This document shows positions 44,201 through 50,328 of a stretch of 64,000 nt of DNA, one piece after another. Each line of letters starts with the position of its first letter. Position 1 is the stretch's first letter. Position numbers and translations under genes: made by a program. The notes below the pieces were generated by a model. That model did no database searches and was not told the origin of the DNA. It saw nothing but the letters and a program-made list of their open reading frames with translations. This DNA is from Saprospiraceae bacterium (GTDB lineage Bacteria > Bacteroidota > Bacteroidia > Chitinophagales > Saprospiraceae), in NCBI GenBank assembly GCA_029263015.1, contig JAJCYI010000139.1, positions 62,001 through 126,000 of the forward strand. The letters run 5' to 3'.

Positions 44201-45243
44201 AAATAAGGTATTGAGCCTATGAAAACCGAATCGCCAACGCAAATGGTATCTACCAAATTGGCAGGAGGGGAGGGGGTGAAAATATTGACAATAATGCAAT
44301 TCGTATCTATGTCCCCACAAAAATCGGGTACTGGCCCACTCAAGTTGTTGAAAATATCCACAGCAGAAATCATGCTGCCGATAGCAGGGATCTGCAATGA
44401 ATCTTCCCACAAAAAAGACAGTCCACAGACCTGGTATGTTCCCAAAGGATAGGTACGCAAGTCGGTTAGGCTATCATAAGCGATCAGTGTTCCATTCTGG
44501 AAAATGGTATAACTATAAGCATATTCTGTGGGGTTCGGGACGACTGCACCATATAATGGTTCTGGTGTGAGCAGTAGCGCACTATCGCTCTCGCAGGCAT
44601 TGATGTTTGGTTCAAAAGCAAGGTTGCCAGCATCTGCCTCACAGCAAAAAAGGCCCGATTGGTCGCACAGGATAATTTCAAAATCGAAGATGGTGCCGCC
44701 GTTGAACATGGCAGTGTTGTCCATTTCCAAACACCACTGGCCATTGGCCGGGCCGGAATTGAAGTCCTCCAAACAACCTGAAAATGGCAAATAAGTCCCA
44801 GTCATCATGGCATTGGGCCAGTTGCAATCAGAAGGGCAGTCATCAAAGATGCAAGGCAAGGCGCAGTTGTTGATGGTGTCGGGTTCACAAGTTTCGCCAC
44901 AAGGCAGAAAGAGAATGTTCCAGGTGGAAATGGGTGTCCAATTATTGCAAAATCCTGTCGTGCCAGTCAATTGAACCTGTGTGCCGTTGGGGGCCGTCAG
45001 CGTCATATCAAGTCCCCCGATCTGGTCGTGTTCAAAATTGACTGATACGCCGCACACACCTTGCGCTGGGTTGGACAGGCTGTTGTTGAATGCATCCGTT
45101 ATTTCATAACAGACTTGTGTAGTGCCACTTGGTGGAATTGTTATCGGGCAGTTTCCTTCGTCCGCGCAGCCACAGTTTTGCGCAGCGAGCGGCAAAACAA
45201 AAGTAGTGAGTGTGGCAAGTATAAGCAGCGGAATACGGCGCAT
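38239..45243 (-). CDS. Giant T9SS type B surface protein with about 19 Ig/PKD-like repeats
   Basis: 2,334 residues. Signal peptide MRRIPLLILATLTTFVLPLA, then AQ. An N-terminal domain (about 25-200) with VNFEHDQIGGLDMTLTAPNG and GQWCLEMDNTAMFNGGTIFD looks like a proprotein-convertase P domain. Three short 45-residue units follow (e.g. DTICVGDSVFIGSIPYFTTG, then IYADTLTSFGGCDSIVNL), then about 19 tandem repeats of about 84 residues with the pattern ADAGPD..L.C....LDG..S..G....Y.W.T..G.I......P.V...G.Y.L.VTDT..GC...D. Near the end come a SprB-like repeat (GGTPPYIYSLNDDI) and a gliding motility-associated C-terminal domain (VPTGFSPNGDNVNDLLIFYA, then FDRWGNQVFHQ, ending GGVTLVR), the type B T9SS signal. 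Probably an adhesin or matrix protein exposed on the cell surface. Confidence 0.88.
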   Translation of the reverse strand: MRRIPLLILATLTTFVLPLAAQNCGCADEGNCPITIPPSGTTQVCYEITDAFNNSLSNPAQGVCGVSVNFEHDQIGGLDMTLTAPNGTQVQLTGTTGFCNNWTPISTWNILFLPCGETCEPDTINNCALPCIFDDCPSDCNWPNAMMTGTYLPFSGCLEDFNSGPANGQWCLEMDNTAMFNGGTIFDFEIILCDQSGLFCCEADAGNLAFEPNINACESDSALLLTPEPLYGAVVPNPTEYAYSYTIFQNGTLIAYDSLTDLRTYPLGTYQVCGLSFLWEDSLQIPAIGSMISAVDIFNNLSGPVPDFCGDIDTNCIIVNIFTPSPPANLVDTICVGDSVFIGSIPYFTTGIYADTLTSFGGCDSIVNLTLTVLNPDTTETVVTICTEEEYVVGTDTFDLSGMYEILMQNRFGCDSTVLLDLTVLQPIEISLTDTICLGDTVWVGLTPYANTGISTDTLTTNLLGCDSIVHLDLTVMEVDVSILPPDTLTCTVTEITLTANANTTLGTLSYQWTTDVGNFPNGDNTASISVDAPGTYWVTVTALGCSAIDSVMVIEDVDLPTAVATAISPDLLTCGVVSVQLDASNSTGGSNLTYQWAGPVSDTLLPITTITEPGIYELLITNTENGCTDTDQVEIFQNMVSPSANAGSDTTLSCTVPTVLLNGANSSPSGNISFFWTSMPGNILSPNNIATPEVDEPGIYELIVTDLVNACQDTSFVQVSVDSLTPQAIIDIPGPDSLTCINDSVVLDGSVSLNTQNTTFIWVGNIASGQGTPIATVTQPGPISLVISNTVNGCSDTTSVTIFEYIFQPFSDAGNGPDTISCTNINEDIGGIGSSIGNNIIYEWTSTLGGSFTSVTDEPFATVDSAGIYYLTVTDVLSGCTAIDSAVVVDDLVPLAANVVDSLGEINCQDSVFTLDASNSVIEPFSLFEWQNAAGQVISGNTMTEINYPDTFYFILNFAFCEDTAQVIVTEGSTPPFASAGPDALLDCTTGQAILDGSLSDAGANILYQWTTTNGILVSGQNSISPAVDSMGMYVLEVTDTQTACVSFDTVLVTLDTAACMPLVDAGADGLVFCNPIVDTLLATGSDGPNFSHEWFLIPGNILQNVSDWAAPVLTEGTYVLAITNLAVGLTAYDTVQIFSDSTPPIADAGDFLLTLNCPELDTCYQLDASGSSQGPNIVYEWASLEGSFCSSINVLNVEIFGAGTYELFVRDQSNGCTAFDNVEVQLEDFQVSANIEVDNIQMACGATDTVLSATVTPLGGNLSFEWSSPGGTVLGGSSSLIATVNANNVEDIFYFTVTNENNLCTATDSATVFAPVNCEPNCAATVTDVLDCNTDTVALNAFGSSQGTDISYFWTALTGNLCGGETTEMACADQSGIYRLTVSRTYPNGAVFSTFCDVDVVDNSFVPVADAGPDDDLNCIDNTLILDGTNSEPGAGIVYFWSTSNGNILNGETTTSPEIDAVGIYEILVTDTITGCFSIDSAEIGLDLNFPDADAGPDEQITCAANTVLLNGSTSLPGMSFLWTTDGGDICSPPDVEDINACAPGDYYFTVTNPLNGCGTTDTATVSADDAFPQVNVGDDLFYTCVDTVFTIQAVIVQAGSGVLVFDWSTTNGCFTSATDILQPSVNCPGIYELTVTDLVNNCTSMASIEVVEEITPPVANAGSAQEINCQNLQLQLNGNNSTPNGQLDFEWSTLDGHFLFGEMTAVPIIDSAGNYQLIVTDQFNQCKDTTSVNITVDADIPIADAGPDSTLTCTRTEMNLDGTSSQVGADIIYNWTGPGILSDTSSVLPLINASGTYILEVSDTSNGCVVTDTVLVSLDTISPIANITASQTPLITCDVQQLVFSGSTSTPIDSVDYFWSTIDGHIVFGTNSPNVTIDSGGTYILLATHTRTGCTNEETIFVDEDLEAPFVQVMPANELTCDSTSVQIEVLPPTNQPIFEYTWSGPGTILNENTPIPTVNQQGIYNVTITDTTNGCEGDSSIIVSQDISQPTAVASSLGQLDCDNLRILVSGEGSTTDSVTYQWTTNTAGTIFTPNALVTDVDAAGQYYLTVRKLDNGCTASDTTTVTANAIPIDDVLLSFDHPDCIDFEGTIFIDSVLGGTPPYIYSLNDDIFVTFPQFSYLDPGPYDLLVEDVNGCYWETSVSILFSNEVLVELGDDIHINQGESAELEAQTNLDLNELDSIIWTNLPDSVECPSCLDQLVFPLETTTYHIKVFDTTGCWAMDDVTVIVNEEHPFYVPTGFSPNGDNVNDLLIFYAGKDVDEVASFMIFDRWGNQVFHQSDFPPNNPHFGWNGNFEDKPMNPAVFAWKAVVKFKDGKMKEFYGGVTLVR

Positions 45244-45322
45244 GATGGGTTGTAATCAGTTCACGGGATGTCCCAGGTGTTAAAACTATGACAGGTCTTA
45301 CCAGGAAAAAATGTTCGGCTTT

Positions 45323-45466
45323 AAGACATTAGATAATTAGACTGTAGATATTAGATGTTGAAAGGCTGGAAAGAAGCTTGGTTAGAGGTTTTCACAGCCT
45401 TTGTTTGATATACATTAAATAGTCTGGTCTGAATCTAATGTCTATTGTCTAACGGTCTAAAGTCTT
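45323..45466. repeat. Imperfect inverted repeat of TTAGACATTAGA-type sequence
   Basis: Left arm 45323-45357 (starting AAGACATTAGATAATTAGAC) and right arm 45431-45466 (ending TCTAAAGTCTT on the plus strand) are complementary over about 35 bases with several mismatches. It lies in the 622-bp gap 45244-45865 upstream of the 2,334-residue protein gene. A TAnnTTTG on the minus strand (45508-45515, TACTTTTG) could serve that gene with a long leader. Confidence 0.5.
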
Positions 45467-45647
45467 ATTTGATCGATCCTTAAACGGTCGAACAATAAAT
45501 TTATTCAAAAGTAAGGGAAAAAAGGGAATGATACAGCGGGACGAATAGCGATATTGTTGATTTGTTTGCCGTTGAAGTAGCAATTCCCGCTATTTGGAAG
45601 GGGGATAGAAGAGAAGCAACGCTTTTTTTGAAATGTATTTGGATCGA

Positions 45648-45714
45648 GCGGCATAGCCGTCCGACCGCATTTCAGAGTTGGTGTGATCGGATGGCTATGC
45701 CGTCCGATCAATGT
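45648..45714. repeat. Paired REP-like hairpins (third copy, compact)
   Basis: Two adjacent hairpins: GGATCGAGCGGC-ATA-GCCGTCCGACC (about 45643-45669) and GATCGGATGGC-TAT-GCCGTCCGATC (about 45690-45714). Same GATCGGA/TCCGATC words as the loci at 27.3 and 48.1 kb. A third hairpin, GAAGCGACGCTTTT-CTG-AAAAGCGTCGCTTC, follows at about 45745-45776. All are in the 45244-45865 gap. Confidence 0.6.
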
Positions 45715-45865
45715 ATTTTATGGCAGCTTAAATACCAGAAAGCAAGAAGCGACGCTTTTCTGAAAAGCGTCGCTTCTCTTCGTGGCAAAGTTTCGTGTAC
45801 AATTTATTTTAAAACAGAAAACCCCGACCCCTGACTCCTCTCTCTTGACTCCCCCTAGACCTGCC

Positions 45866-47044
45866 TCAATTAAAATAATCTTTCATCTTATCGAAAAATC
45901 CCCGCTCGCCTTTGCCTGGGTCAGGTTTGAAGTTGGGCATCTCCCGCATCTTTTCCAGTAGTTCCTGTTCTTCGTTGGAGAGTTTTTTGGGCGTCCAAAC
46001 ATTCACATGGATCAGTTGGTCGCCATGGTCATAGCTTTGCACAGAAGGTAGCCCTTTACCTTTTAGGCGGAAAATTTTACCTGCCTGGGTGCCTGCGGGC
46101 ACTTTAATTTTCACCCTGCCTTCGATGGTCGGAACTTCAATAGAAGTGCCCAATGCGGCATCGGCAAAGTTGATGAACAGTTCGTGGATAATGTTGAGGC
46201 CATCGCGTTGTAGGTGCTCGTGGGGTATTTCTTCGATGTTGATCAGCAGGTCGCCGGGAGGGCCACCTTTTGCCCCGGAATTCCCGTTGCCCGACATCGA
46301 CAATTGCATGCCTTCAGCCACACCTGCGGGGATTTCTATTTCGATGGCTTCGTTTCCATACGAGAGGCCGCTGCCTTTACAGGTCGAGCAGCTTGCGGTT
46401 ACCATTTCGCCAGATCCCTGGCATGTTGGACAGGTCGTAGTGGTCTGCATTTGTCCGAGGAAAGTATTTCGGATTTGCCTCACTGCCCCCGAACCACGGC
46501 AAGTGCTACAAGTAGCGACAGAATTTTTGTCTTTTGCACCACTGCCACCACAACTGTCACAAGTCCCTTGCTTTTTGACCTTTATTTTTTTCGTGACCCC
46601 TGAAGCGACTTCTTTCAGGGTTAGTTTAACCTTGATCCTGAGGTTGCTTCCGCGCTGTCCCCTCGCCCGGCCTCCTCCGCCGCCACCTCTTCCCCCTCGG
46701 AAAAACTCATCGAATGGACTACCGCCTCCGCCTCCGCCTCCAAAAATATCCCCAAACTGGGAGAAAATATCTTCCATGGTCATGCCACCTCTTCCACCAA
46801 ATCCGCCACCGGCATTTGGATCAACCCCTGCATGGCCGTAACGGTCGTAGCGGGCACGTTTGTCCCCGTCGCTCAATACCTCATAAGCTTCGGCAGCTTC
46901 CTTGAATTTTCCTTCGGCGGCCTTATCGTCAGGATTGCGGTCAGGATGGTGCTTGAGCGCTAATTTACGGTAAGCCTTTTTCAAGGTAGTCTCATCTGAG
47001 TTTTTGGCTACACCCAATATTTCGTAATAATCTCTTTTGGTCAT
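45866..47044 (-). CDS. dnaJ: Chaperone protein DnaJ
   Basis: Co-chaperone that stimulates DnaK ATPase and presents unfolded proteins. 392 residues from the ATG at 47044 ([18 protein letters not shown]); an ATG at 47053 adds three residues. J domain with the HPD motif ([20 protein letters not shown]), a Gly/Phe-rich linker ([20 protein letters not shown]), and four CxxCxGxG zinc motifs: [24 protein letters not shown] and CSTCKGSG. The C-terminal substrate-binding part follows ([20 protein letters not shown]). A complete type I DnaJ. It lies downstream of grpE, separated by a perfect 30-bp inverted repeat; dnaK is not in the window. Confidence 0.97.
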   Translation of the reverse strand: MTKRDYYEILGVAKNSDETTLKKAYRKLALKHHPDRNPDDKAAEGKFKEAAEAYEVLSDGDKRARYDRYGHAGVDPNAGGGFGGRGGMTMEDIFSQFGDIFGGGGGGGSPFDEFFRGGRGGGGGGRARGQRGSNLRIKVKLTLKEVASGVTKKIKVKKQGTCDSCGGSGAKDKNSVATCSTCRGSGAVRQIRNTFLGQMQTTTTCPTCQGSGEMVTASCSTCKGSGLSYGNEAIEIEIPAGVAEGMQLSMSGNGNSGAKGGPPGDLLINIEEIPHEHLQRDGLNIIHELFINFADAALGTSIEVPTIEGRVKIKVPAGTQAGKIFRLKGKGLPSVQSYDHGDQLIHVNVWTPKKLSNEEQELLEKMREMPNFKPDPGKGERGFFDKMKDYFN

Positions 47045-47076
47045 TGTTTCCATGTTGAATGGATAGTTGCTGAGGA

Positions 47077-47152
47077 TTTAGATATTAGACTTTAGACAGT
47101 TAGATAAGATTCCGATTCTAAATATCTAACTGTCTAAAGTCTAATATCTAAA
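47077..47152. repeat. Perfect 30-bp inverted repeat between grpE and dnaJ
   Basis: Arms 47077-47106 and 47123-47152 are exact reverse complements, with a 16-nt loop. The arm starts TTTAGATATTAGACTTTAGA and continues CAGTTAGATA. It is AT-rich and made of the same TTAGAC words as the repeats at 37.6 and 45.3 kb. In the transcript running from grpE into dnaJ it would form a long stem about 30 bases before the dnaJ start. Confidence 0.85.
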
Positions 47153-47173
47153 TATCTAATTTCCAATTCCTAG

Positions 47174-47779
47174 TTATTTCCCTACCACGACTTTTGCATG
47201 GCGGATAATCTTATCATTTAAGCGATAGCCTTTTTCGATGGTATCGATCACTTTCCCTTTCATGTCCTTTGACGGGGCAGGTATTTCAGTGATGGCATCG
47301 TGAAATTCGGGGTCAAAAACTTCTCCGTTGGTTTCCATAGGTTCAAGACCTTTTTGCTTAAGCGTGGTGTAAAGTTTTTGATAAACCAACTCAGCTCCTT
47401 CACTCAGTCCGACACCTTCCCCATCTTCTCCAGCAGCGAATTTTTTGGCCCGGTCAAAATCATCAAGCACAGGGAGTAAGGCGGAAAGCGTATCTTGGGC
47501 AGCGGTTTTCATCCACTCCAATTTTTCGCGGATGGAGCGCTTCTTATAGTTGTCAAACTCAGCGACCAGGCGGATGTATTTTTCCTTCAGCTCACCAACT
47601 TGTTGTTTGAGTTCGACCGTTTCGTCAACGGGTTCGGTTTCTTCTTCTGAGGTCTCTTCCCCGGGAAGGTCTTCTGTCAATACTTCTTCGCTTGTTTCTT
47701 TCATATTATCATCAATAATTTCTTGCTCCTGTGTGGCAGCATTATCTTTCTTGGCCATGTTCCGAAGTTTTTTTAGCAT
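47174..47779 (-). CDS. grpE: Nucleotide exchange factor GrpE
   Basis: Exchanges ADP for ATP on DnaK. 201 residues; the start is either 47779 or the MAKKDN Met at 47758. The N-terminal 60 residues are very acidic and disordered (ETSEEVLTEDLPGEETSEEE), then a long coiled-coil helix (ELKQQVGELKEKYIRLVAEF, then DNYKKRSIREKLEWMKTA) and the conserved C-terminal beta part (GEVFDPEFHDAITEIPAPSK, ending KGYRLNDKIIRHAKVVVGK). Upstream of dnaJ in the same direction, as is usual for heat-shock operons. No CIRCE-like element was recognised upstream. Confidence 0.96.
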   Translation of the reverse strand: MLKKLRNMAKKDNAATQEQEIIDDNMKETSEEVLTEDLPGEETSEEETEPVDETVELKQQVGELKEKYIRLVAEFDNYKKRSIREKLEWMKTAAQDTLSALLPVLDDFDRAKKFAAGEDGEGVGLSEGAELVYQKLYTTLKQKGLEPMETNGEVFDPEFHDAITEIPAPSKDMKGKVIDTIEKGYRLNDKIIRHAKVVVGK

Positions 47780-48034
47780 ATTTTTTCCAAATTCTTAATT
47801 CCTTAGGCCCACATGGGCTGTTCACCAAAAAGGGCATGACATCAATTTGTTTGCCATTGGGGATTTACGGTCAAAATGGCAGCTTTTTCAGGGGGTTGAT
47901 TGACACAAAGACACGGCAGGAAAGTATGGCAGAGAAGTAGCCGATCATTTTAAGCATCGGGGAGTGCATTCCAGAAAGTGGAAAGTCCCTAAAAGTGATG
48001 TTAACTTACCCTTTTCTGATGATGCAGCATTGAA

Positions 48035-48178
48035 TGGCCAAGTGTTCCTCGATCGGACCGGCGCTAGCCGATCCGATTGGCCAATTTGGGCAGGGTGACT
48101 GATTTCACAGGGCGCGCGGTCGGATCGCCTTGGCGGCGGTTCGATCGTGTACAGTCCGTTCAATCTAAAAAAAGTGTG
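48035..48178. repeat. Paired REP-like hairpins (second copy) with a shared end sequence
   Basis: Hairpin 1 at about 48053-48081 (CGATCGGACCGGC-GCTA-GCCGATCCGATTGG) and hairpin 2 at about 48117-48147 (CGGTCGGATCGCC-TTG-GCGGCGGTTCGATCG) use the same words as the element at 27.3 kb. The stretch AATCTAAAAAAAGTGTGCCG (48162-48181) resembles the right end of that element (ATTTAAAAAGTGTGCGGTAG). It occupies the 3' side of the 412-bp gap 47780-48191; the rest of the gap holds nothing I can name. Confidence 0.6.
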
Positions 48179-48191
48179 CCGTAAAAGCCAT

Positions 48192-49565
48192 TCACTCCCC
48201 CATGAAATTCCATGACATCGTGGCATATTTGGAAGCGGTAGGATCGCCTGCCATTTTTGCAAAATATTCCCGTCCTTTTGCCTTTTCATCTTTGTCGAAG
48301 TAGTATTTTCCGACAAACCAGTGTGCGGCGCTTTTTTTATAAAAATCTTCAGATTCCAATAGTTGCATCCATTTTTTGTTGGCAGCATCCATTTGACCCT
48401 TTTGGCGTAATGCCCATGCATAGTAAAACAGATAGGTTTCCCGATCTTCTGCATCGAGGTCAAAATGGCGGTTTTCAATTGCTTTAAAAATGCCAATGGC
48501 GGCATCGTACCGTTTGTTGAAGCAATAGGTTTCGGCAGCGTTGAAGGTTGGTAGGAACTCGTCCGTTTCTTTGAATTTCAGGTGGAGCAGTATTTTTATT
48601 GCGTCGCCGAGGTCTTTTTCAATGAGGGCCAGGTAGGTGTCCATGTCAAGGTTGAAGTCCTTGGCTGTCAATATTTTAGCAGTTTCCGCTTCGGTGGAGT
48701 CAGGATTTGATTGCAAAAATTTTTCAATCGGCTTTTTCCATTTTTTTTCGTTTCGGTAAAATTTTAAAACACCCTCATACAGCAGGCCTCCATTGCCAGG
48801 TAGCTGGCGGATCGCTCCCAATGCCGTATCGTAATTTCCCAAAAGTGAACTGAGGAAAAAACCATTGCCAAGGATCGTCTCATCACCATTCGCAAGTTTG
48901 ATCGAGCGATTGATATAAGATTGGGCACTGTCCAACTGGCCAGCAAAAAAATACTCGCCCCCGATGTCGCTCAACAAGCCTATTTGCGCTGGAAAGAGGT
49001 TGGATATTTTTTTATAGACAGCGATGGCCCCGTCAATATCGCCACGTTCTTTCAAGTTGAGGGCATAGGTCGCCAGATGGTGGTGGAGGTCTTCCACATT
49101 CACTACTTTTTCTTTCACAACGGGCAAGTAGGTGAGCAGCTCGTCCCGCATCCCAGAGATGGCATATACCTGGCAAAGGCCGAGGTGCATGTCCTCCCTC
49201 GTGGGGTCGAGCGTGGCGGCAGCTTTCCAGAGTTTGGCTACCCTCGCTGCTGTTTTTTCGTCGAGGGTTACTGGATGTGGTCCTTTTTCCAGGACGGTGA
49301 TATTGTAGATGGATTCATCAAAATTCGGACGTAGCGAAAGCTGTGCTTGTTGCTCTTGGATGTATTGGTTGAGCAGCACATTGCCCTTCATCATGAGCAG
49401 GTCGGTATTCACGGGGTCGTCCACCAGGTAGCGGTTGGTGAGGTTTTCGGCCTCGGCAATTTTTCCCGCTTTGATGAGCAGCCCGATGTCTTCAATGATG
49501 TTCTCCTGCGCAAAAAAAGTGCTTTGAGCAAGGAGGATCAATAACAGGAAGGGAAGTTGTTTCAT
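48192..49565 (-). CDS. Secreted TPR-repeat protein
   Basis: 457 residues from the ATG at 49565, which starts a signal peptide (MKQLPFLLLILLAQSTFFAQ); the frame is open further but would precede the signal. The mature protein is helical with several tetratricopeptide-like pairs, for example GKIAEAENLTNRYLVDDPVN, DIDGAIAVYKKISNLFPAQI, GQLDSAQSYINRSIKLANGD, KRYDAAIGIFKAIENRHFDL and GQMDAANKKWMQLLESEDFY. TPR arrays bind other proteins; partner unknown. Likely periplasmic. Two REP-like hairpins lie just upstream of its start. Confidence 0.75.
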   Translation of the reverse strand: MKQLPFLLLILLAQSTFFAQENIIEDIGLLIKAGKIAEAENLTNRYLVDDPVNTDLLMMKGNVLLNQYIQEQQAQLSLRPNFDESIYNITVLEKGPHPVTLDEKTAARVAKLWKAAATLDPTREDMHLGLCQVYAISGMRDELLTYLPVVKEKVVNVEDLHHHLATYALNLKERGDIDGAIAVYKKISNLFPAQIGLLSDIGGEYFFAGQLDSAQSYINRSIKLANGDETILGNGFFLSSLLGNYDTALGAIRQLPGNGGLLYEGVLKFYRNEKKWKKPIEKFLQSNPDSTEAETAKILTAKDFNLDMDTYLALIEKDLGDAIKILLHLKFKETDEFLPTFNAAETYCFNKRYDAAIGIFKAIENRHFDLDAEDRETYLFYYAWALRQKGQMDAANKKWMQLLESEDFYKKSAAHWFVGKYYFDKDEKAKGREYFAKMAGDPTASKYATMSWNFMGE

Positions 49566-49612
49566 GGCTAAGTTTTGAGCGCATTTCAAATTGATGATTT
49601 CGTTGTTCCCCC

Positions 49613-49706
49613 GGTGTCGGACGCCTTGAGAGGCGTCCGACACCTGTGTGAGAGTCAAGGTTTAATCTGCCTTAGGTGTCGGACGCCCTGCGAGGCGTCG
49701 GACACC
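49613..49706. repeat. Two tandem REP-like hairpins with nearly identical stems
   Basis: Hairpin 1: GGTGTCGGACGCC (49613-49625), loop TTGAGA, exact complement at 49632-49644. Hairpin 2: the same GGTGTCGGACGCC (49675-49687), loop CTGCGA, complement at 49694-49706 with one mismatch. They are 30 bases apart in the upstream region of the TPR gene. They share the TCGGAC core with the other paired hairpins but have their own stem. Confidence 0.75.
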
Positions 49707-49798
49707 AAGGACTATCGGCATTTTGAAATGCACCCGCTGTTTTTCAAATCGATGCTTTATCCCAGGCCGCAAAAATAAGGGTTGCACATCTCCCCCTC

Positions 49799-49983
49799 AG
49801 TTGATTTCCGAAATTTCATTCAATTTGAAAAAAGCAATTTCCGGTTTTGGGATACCGCCCACAGGCAATTTCGGAAATCTTCCATGGAAACAACCGCCAA
49901 GATTTCCGAAATTCGCCCTGAATAAAAGGTGCTCTCTAAGCTTGACTCCCGCCCTGACCTTACTGAAATTTCGGAAATCAACT
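49799..49983. repeat. Nested 185-bp inverted-repeat element
   Basis: Outer arms 49799-49818 (AGTTGATTTCCGAAATTTCA) and 49964-49983 are exact reverse complements (20 bp). Inner arms 49867-49881 (AATTTCGGAAATCTT) and 49899-49913 are also exact (15 bp, 17-nt loop). All four arms use the same word GATTTCCGAAATT. No reading frame of note inside. It lies in the 763-bp gap 49566-50328; the remaining part (49990-50328) holds only a 33-codon open frame (50186-50287) and no recognised feature. Confidence 0.7.
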
Positions 49984-50328
49984 AATGGGGAACTCTCGTG
50001 GAAATATTCCAGAATGAGAAGCCCTGAAAATAACCAATGGCCTTTTTTGATTGCTGGCGCTTATGAATAAGGGTTTTAAATTAGGTGCATGCATTGCTCA
50101 GTTCAGCAGAGTGCCTTATATTAGCGATGGATTTTGAACGAACACACCAAATAAATTATCCTAAACATACTGCTGGAAAACTCCAATGAACCGCTGGATG
50201 GGCAAGGTCATTCGCAGAATTGACTTTTGGGTGGATTCAGAGGTTCGGCTATTTGAATGGATACGCGGAATAGTCCAGCGTATCTAATTAGTTAGCCAGG
50301 AGCAGAGAAAAATAAAACCATTCAAAAT

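Noticed and set aside
46089-46841. 250-codon rightward open frame antisense to dnaJ
   Set aside because: Pro-rich translation is the mirror of the Gly-rich linker and zinc motifs of dnaJ; a shadow of a certain gene.
47077-47152. CRISPR-like repeat-spacer layout
   Set aside because: Only two arms, inverted not direct, with a short loop; no cas genes in the window.
47945-48505. 186-codon leftward open frame
   Set aside because: It overlaps the 3' part of the TPR gene in another frame and runs through the REP-like hairpins; codon content is unlike a protein (long runs of basic and Pro residues from the repeat).
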